Positions 60,098-64,000 of a stretch of DNA of 64,000 bases are shown piece by piece. The stretch comes from JAHRAW01 sp028066695. GTDB taxonomy: Bacteria > Pseudomonadota > Gammaproteobacteria > Arenicellales > Poriferihabitantaceae. Location: assembly GCA_963457535.1 (NCBI GenBank), contig OY734803.1, positions 806,001-870,000 of the forward strand, read 5' to 3'. Each line of letters opens with the position of its first letter. The first letter of the stretch is position 1. The position numbers were made by a program, and so were the translations under genes. The notes under the pieces are model-generated. The model ran no database searches and was not told the DNA's origin. It saw nothing but the letters and a program-made list of their open reading frames with translations.

Positions 60098-61207
60098 ATG
60101 AAAACCAAAGCCGCCGTCGCCTGGAAAGCCGGCGAGCCGCTGCGCATTGAAGAAGTGGAAGTCGACGGCCCCAAAGCCGGGGAAGTCCTGATTCAAATCA
60201 AAGCGAGCGGCGTCTGCCACACCGACGCATTCACCCTCAGCGGCGAAGATCCCGAAGGCGTCTTCCCGGCCATCCTCGGCCACGAAGGCGCCGGCGTGGT
60301 GGTGGAAGTCGGCGCGGGCGTCAAGTCGGTCGCGCCCGGCGATCATGTCATTCCGCTTTACACCGCCGAATGCCGCGAATGCAAGTTTTGCAAATCGGGC
60401 AAGACCAACCTGTGCGCGTCGGTGCGCGAGACGCAGGGGCGCGGGCTGATGCCCGACGGCACCAGCCGCTTCCGCGGCGGCGGCAAATCCATCTTTCATT
60501 ACATGGGCACCAGCACCTTCGCCGAATACACGGTCGCGGCCGAAGTGTCGGTCGCGGTGGTCGACAAAAAAGCGCCGTTTGAAAAAATCTGCCTGCTCGG
60601 CTGCGGCGTCACCACCGGCATCGGCGCGGTGCTGAACACCGCGAAAGTGGAGCCGGGCGCGAGCGTCGCGGTGTTCGGCCTCGGCGGCATCGGCCTCGCG
60701 GTGGTGCAGGGCGCGGTCATGGCGCGCGCCGGGCGCATCATCGCCATTGACACCAACCCGGAAAAATTTGCCTTGGCGAAACAAATGGGCGCGACCGACC
60801 TGCTCAACCCGGCCGAGCATTCGCAGCCGCTGCAGGAAGTCATCGTCGACATGACCGACGGCGGCGTCGACTATTCGTTTGAATGCATCGGCAATGTGGA
60901 AGTCATGCGCGCCGCGCTGGAGTGCTGCCACAAAGGCTGGGGCGAGAGCGTCATCATCGGCGTCGCCGGCGCCGGCAAGGAAATCAGCACGCGCCCGTTT
61001 CAACTGGTCACCGGCCGCGTGTGGCGCGGCACCGCGTTCGGCGGCGTCAAAGGGCGCACGCAATTGCCGGGCATGGTGGAGCAGGCGATGCGCGGGGAAA
61101 TCAATTTGGACCCGTTCATCACGCACACCATGGGGCTGGAGGAAATCAACGGCGCGTTTGACTTGATGCATGCCGGCGAAAGCATTCGCTCGGTGATTCG
61201 CTACTAG
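60098..61207 (+). CDS. frmA: S-(hydroxymethyl)glutathione dehydrogenase / class III alcohol dehydrogenase
   Basis: 369 residues from ATG 60098, chosen because GGAGG lies nine bases upstream. Catalytic zinc ligands are in GVCHTDAF (C40) and GHEGAG (H62), with a later cysteine in LLGCGVTTG. Structural zinc cysteines are C92, C95, C98 and C106 in CRECKFCKSGKTNLC. The NAD site is VFGLGGIGLAVVQG. It oxidises the glutathione adduct of formaldehyde to S-formylglutathione. The esterase frmB is not adjacent, and no FrmR-like regulator is seen. Confidence 0.95.
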   Translation: MKTKAAVAWKAGEPLRIEEVEVDGPKAGEVLIQIKASGVCHTDAFTLSGEDPEGVFPAILGHEGAGVVVEVGAGVKSVAPGDHVIPLYTAECRECKFCKSGKTNLCASVRETQGRGLMPDGTSRFRGGGKSIFHYMGTSTFAEYTVAAEVSVAVVDKKAPFEKICLLGCGVTTGIGAVLNTAKVEPGASVAVFGLGGIGLAVVQGAVMARAGRIIAIDTNPEKFALAKQMGATDLLNPAEHSQPLQEVIVDMTDGGVDYSFECIGNVEVMRAALECCHKGWGESVIIGVAGAGKEISTRPFQLVTGRVWRGTAFGGVKGRTQLPGMVEQAMRGEINLDPFITHTMGLEEINGAFDLMHAGESIRSVIRY

Positions 61208-61212
61208 CGCAT

Positions 61213-62154
61213 TCATGACGGCGGCGGCGGCACCGCCGCTTCGGCCTTTCGCGCCGCGCGGGCGCGGCGGGCGCGCGGCAATTCCATCAGCGCGCGCGTC
61301 GCCACCGAAAGCAAAATCAGCGCGCCGCCGACCAGCGTCCACCGCGACGGCCGCTCGTTCGCGAACAGCCACACCCATACCGGGCTCAGCGCGAACTCCA
61401 GCATCATGAACAGCGTCACCTCGGCCGCGGCGAGGTGACGCGCCGCGTAGACGAAAATGCCGTGCGCGACGCCGGAGAGAACGCCGCCCCAGATAAAACT
61501 CAAAATCATGTCGCGCATGGAAACCGCCAGATCGCCGGCCTGCATCACCGCCGACACCAGCAAAATGCAAACCGCCGAGATCATCAGCGTCGGCAGCATC
61601 TCCTGGCGCCGCCGGCTGCGCAGGATGACCGCGAACGCCGCGAAAAAAACCGCGGTCAAAAGCGCGTAGAAATTCCCCGCGCCGGCGCCGATGGCGACTC
61701 CCTCGGCGACCATCAGCACCAGCCCGGCGGTCGCCGCCAACATGGCCAGCAGGGTGGCGCGGCTGAGTTTTTCCTTGAGCGCGATGCGCGCGAACAGCGC
61801 GGTAAAAAACGGAATGCCGGCGAGGATGAACATGGTGTTGGCGATGGTGGTGCTCGCCATCGCCTGCACGAAAGTCATCCCGGCGCAGCCGAATAAAATT
61901 CCGCCGGCCAATCCCGGCATACCGATATTGCCGATGACCGAAAAAAAATCCCGGCCGAAACGCAGCCAAACCAGCGCGCTGATCACGCCGAGCAGCGCGG
62001 CCGAACGGTAAAAATTAATCTGCCATGGAAGCGCCGCTTCCATGCTGCGCATGATCAGCCCGGCAAAACTGATGAGCACCGCGCTGAACATGGTCAGCGC
62101 CATCGCCCGCCCGCGCTGCGAATCCACCGCCGGCGATTTGGACGAAGCGCGCAT
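61213..62154 (-). CDS. DMT-superfamily (EamA) transporter
   Basis: 313 residues, ten helices in two EamA halves, e.g. LTMFSAVLISFAGLIMRS at the start and PVWVWLFANERPSRWTLVGG near the end, with a basic/proline tail. It is not a close copy of the DMT protein at 36909. Substrate unknown. It converges with frmA, leaving five bases between the stops. Confidence 0.9.
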   Translation of the reverse strand: MRASSKSPAVDSQRGRAMALTMFSAVLISFAGLIMRSMEAALPWQINFYRSAALLGVISALVWLRFGRDFFSVIGNIGMPGLAGGILFGCAGMTFVQAMASTTIANTMFILAGIPFFTALFARIALKEKLSRATLLAMLAATAGLVLMVAEGVAIGAGAGNFYALLTAVFFAAFAVILRSRRRQEMLPTLMISAVCILLVSAVMQAGDLAVSMRDMILSFIWGGVLSGVAHGIFVYAARHLAAAEVTLFMMLEFALSPVWVWLFANERPSRWTLVGGALILLSVATRALMELPRARRARAARKAEAAVPPPPS

Positions 62155-62181
62155 CGGCGGATTGTAGCACCGCGCCAGTGT

Positions 62182-62189
62182 GCTATATT
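62182..62189 (+). promoter_or_regulatory. Extended -10 for the methyltransferase-HNH gene
   Basis: TGCTATATT contains a TGn extension and TATATT (62184-62189), with a TTGTAG 16 bases upstream. The leader to ATG 62237 is about 40 bases and A-rich, without a clear ribosome site. Confidence 0.45.
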
Positions 62190-62236
62190 GCGGGGCGCGC
62201 GAAGAATCCCTTTAAGAAAAAATCCCAAAAAATCCA

Positions 62237-63505
62237 ATGGTTAAACCCGGCACTATTTTCACCGGCGACAACTTGCCCATCCTGCGCGGCATGGACAGCG
62301 GCAGCGTGGATTTGATCTACTTGGACCCGCCGTTCAATTCCAAGCGCGACTACGCCGCGCCGATTGGCAGCAAGGCGGCCGGCGCCGAGTTTAAGGACAC
62401 TTGGACGCTGGCCGACACCGACGACGCGTGGTGGGGGGAAATCGCCGATAAAAATCCGTCGCTGTATAAAGTGATCGACGCAGCCGGCGCGGCCGGCGGC
62501 AAAAGCGACAAGGCGTATTGCATTTACATGGCGATGCGGCTTTTGGAAATGCGGCGTGTTCTGAAGCCGCTCGGCTCGATTTATTACCACTGCGACCCGA
62601 CCATGTCGCACGCGGTGAAACTGGTCATGGACGCGATTTTCGGCGGGGACAATTTCCGCAACGAAATCATCTGGCATTACGCCAGCCCCGGCGGGCGCGC
62701 CAAGACGCATTTCGCCAAAAAGAGCGACACCATTTTGTTCTATGCCAACAGCGGCGAAGTCGCGCAGGGAAAAGGGTTTTACCCGGACGACAAGGCGCTG
62801 CGCGCAGAGATCAGCCAGACCAGCATGGACATGCATTACCGGCATGTGGATTCGGACGGCCGCCGCTACCGCGAGGTTCGCTCCAATGGAAAAACATACC
62901 GCTATTACCAAGACGAAGGAAAAGCGGTGGACAATGTGTGGGGCGATGTGGGGATTGCGCCGTCCAACACGCCGCTGCACCGGGAGTATCAAGGCTACCC
63001 CACGCAAAAACCGCTGGCGCTGCTCAATCGCATCATCGCGGCCAGCAGCAAGGAAGGCGACCTGGTCCTGGATCCGTTCTGCGGCTGCGCGACGGCATGC
63101 GTCGCGGCGCAATATGGAAAACGCGGCTGGATTGGCATCGACATCTCCCCCAAGGCCTACGACCTCACGCTGGCGCGCTTTGAAAAAGAACTGGGAATTT
63201 TCAACCCGAAAATCATCCACCGCTCCGACATTCCGGAGCGCGCCGACCGGCAAAAACGCAGCCGCGACATCAAGCACATTTTGTTCGGAAAACAGCGGGG
63301 AATTTGCAATGGCTGCCTTTACGACTTCCAGTTTCGCCACTTCCATGTGGACCACATCGTCGCGCGCGACGTCGGCGGCTCCGACTCCGATGACAATCTG
63401 CAGTTGCTGTGCGGCAACTGCAACAGCATCAAAGGAACCGGAACGATGGAGAAATTGATCGCCGAACTGGATCGCAGGGGGTTGCGCAACAAACCCCGCG
63501 CGTGA
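62237..63505 (+). CDS. DNA methyltransferase fused to an HNH endonuclease
   Basis: 422 residues. The N-terminal ~320 residues are a beta-class N6A/N4C methyltransferase: motif IV LDPPFNSKRDY (DPPF 30-33) precedes motif I LDPFCGCATACVAA (278-291), with YPTQKPLALLNRII just before it. Residues ~345-402 form an HNH nuclease: C357xxC360, HFHVDHIVARDVGG with the catalytic histidine, DDNLQLLC and C392xxC395 as the second zinc pair, then NSIKG. A single chain that could both modify and cut is expected to act as a compact restriction-modification enzyme. The motif I glycine pattern (G-C-A instead of G-S-G) is a variant. It overlaps the next gene by four bases (GTGA). Confidence 0.9.
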   Translation: MVKPGTIFTGDNLPILRGMDSGSVDLIYLDPPFNSKRDYAAPIGSKAAGAEFKDTWTLADTDDAWWGEIADKNPSLYKVIDAAGAAGGKSDKAYCIYMAMRLLEMRRVLKPLGSIYYHCDPTMSHAVKLVMDAIFGGDNFRNEIIWHYASPGGRAKTHFAKKSDTILFYANSGEVAQGKGFYPDDKALRAEISQTSMDMHYRHVDSDGRRYREVRSNGKTYRYYQDEGKAVDNVWGDVGIAPSNTPLHREYQGYPTQKPLALLNRIIAASSKEGDLVLDPFCGCATACVAAQYGKRGWIGIDISPKAYDLTLARFEKELGIFNPKIIHRSDIPERADRQKRSRDIKHILFGKQRGICNGCLYDFQFRHFHVDHIVARDVGGSDSDDNLQLLCGNCNSIKGTGTMEKLIAELDRRGLRNKPRA

Positions 63506-63792
63506 AAAAACTCCTGATCGCCCTCAACCTCCTCGCCGGGCTGCCCGGCATCGTGCTGGTGCCGCTCGCGCCGTTTGGTTTTTTGCTGGTGGAAGGCGAG
63601 GGGCGCGTTCCCGGCTTCGCGCACGAATACGCGGTCATCGCGCTGATCATCGCGTATTCGGTTTCACTTCCGGTTTGCATTCCGCTTTCGCTGCGCGCGC
63701 GGCGGCGCGCATTCACCGTCGCCGCGCTGCCGCTGCTGCTGCTGGCGCTGCTGGTTTGGGCGTATGTGTTCGGCGGCGTGCGGCTGCGCTGA
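63502..63792 (+). CDS. Small membrane protein coupled to the methyltransferase-HNH gene
   Basis: 96 residues from GTG 63502, overlapping the previous stop. Three hydrophobic segments (LLIALNLLAGLPGIVLVPLA; YAVIALIIAYSVSLPVCIPL; FTVAALPLLLLALLVWAYVF) leave little outside the membrane. No family recognised. The coupling suggests co-expression with the fusion enzyme, but a role in defence (for example a membrane effector) is only a possibility. Confidence 0.7.
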   Translation: MKKLLIALNLLAGLPGIVLVPLAPFGFLLVEGEGRVPGFAHEYAVIALIIAYSVSLPVCIPLSLRARRRAFTVAALPLLLLALLVWAYVFGGVRLR

Positions 63793-64000
63793 TCAGGCCG
63801 ACTTCGGGGCGCGGTAGGCGCGCGGCAAATAATAGTCCACCATGTTTTCGTCGTAGCCGATGCATTCCACCAGCCGCCGCCGGCACTCGGCCATGGACGC
63901 GCCGCGCTCCTTCCACAGCGGCACGCGCTTCACCAGCGTCTCCACGCGCTCGCGCGGCATGATCACCCAAGTGTGCTGCGGCATCTCGCCGAAATAAAAA
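63793..64000 (-). CDS. 3' end of an unknown gene, partial
   Basis: The last 68 codons of a leftward gene that continues past the right edge; the frame is open upstream of the internal ATG at 63984, reading YFGEMPQHTWVIMPRERVE. The segment is hydrophilic and helical, with MAECRRRLVECIGYDENMVDYY. I do not recognise it. Its stop touches the stop of the convergent membrane protein gene. Confidence 0.6.
   Translation of the reverse strand, partial: FYFGEMPQHTWVIMPRERVETLVKRVPLWKERGASMAECRRRLVECIGYDENMVDYYLPRAYRAPKSA

Noticed and set aside
60026..61969. A 647-codon open frame antisense to frmA and in another frame of the DMT gene
   Set aside because: It spans two well-supported genes and has no recognisable domain.

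Overview
The window is a high-GC stretch of bacterial chromosome, about 60-68% GC by eye in the housekeeping parts. Gene content and order point to a gammaproteobacterium or a close relative. The evidence is mrcA divergent from aroK-aroB, petABC followed by sspA-sspB, hslVU, rpoH with an RpoH box, separate trpB-trpA, leuC-leuD, and an AddAB-like pair of the kind seen in Beta/Gammaproteobacteria. Genes are densely packed, and many starts overlap the preceding stop (GTGA, ATGA, TGATG, TAATG). A SAM-II riboswitch, best known from Alphaproteobacteria and marine metagenomes, is somewhat unexpected. I saw no tRNA, rRNA, CRISPR array or intact insertion sequence.

Layout. 1-3.8 kb: 5' part of a type III-like DNA methyltransferase, a G-rich spacer with a strong promoter, about 3.4 tandem copies of a ~119-bp hairpin-rich repeat, and a small protein with a phage-type (PBECR-like) nuclease domain. 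4-16.2 kb: RND efflux adaptor and pump, a gamma-glutamyltransferase, MtgA, then a TAXI binding protein / M81 peptidase / fused TRAP permease block with an internal terminator. 16.3-19.6 kb: a visibly lower-GC three-gene operon (DUF262 protein, DUF3696 ATPase, unknown protein) that looks like a defence system. 19.6-31.1 kb: Atm1-type exporter, small secreted protein, cystathionine beta-synthase, aminotransferase, a PD-(D/E)XK-like orphan, an ankyrin lipoprotein, exonuclease III, metZ under a SAM-II riboswitch, and trpBA. 31.1-41.9 kb: a restriction-modification pair directly behind leuCD, then aroC, an N-formylglutamate amidohydrolase-like gene, a DMT transporter, aroB, aroK and mrcA. 42-49.4 kb: a long leftward run petABC-sspAB-hslVU-plsC-rpoH, with a CIRCE-like operator over the rpoH promoter. 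49.4-62.2 kb: an autotransporter-like outer-membrane protein, BenE, an SDR, pterin dehydratase, AddB/AddA-like recombination nucleases, a queuosine-precursor transporter, a glutathione-dependent formaldehyde dehydrogenase and a second DMT transporter. 62.2-64 kb: a methyltransferase-HNH fusion, a small membrane protein, and the 3' end of an unknown gene.

How it works together. Sulfur metabolism is prominent: SAM-controlled metZ, cystathionine beta-synthase coupled to an Atm1-type exporter, a methionine-type aminotransferase, glutathione-linked formaldehyde oxidation and a gamma-glutamyltransferase. Protein quality control (SspB, HslVU, RpoH) is transcribed behind the respiratory bc1 complex. 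Anti-phage functions are not gathered in one island. They sit as separate lower-GC cassettes between core genes, at least four of them: the Mod-like gene, the DUF262 triad, the leu-linked R-M pair and the MTase-HNH fusion.

The most promising leads for something undescribed are the DUF262/DUF3696/unknown triad, the promoter-driven hairpin repeat array, the CIRCE-like site on rpoH, and the R-M pair that appears to ride on the leucine operon. Function calls rest on motif recognition by eye; no database search was run.
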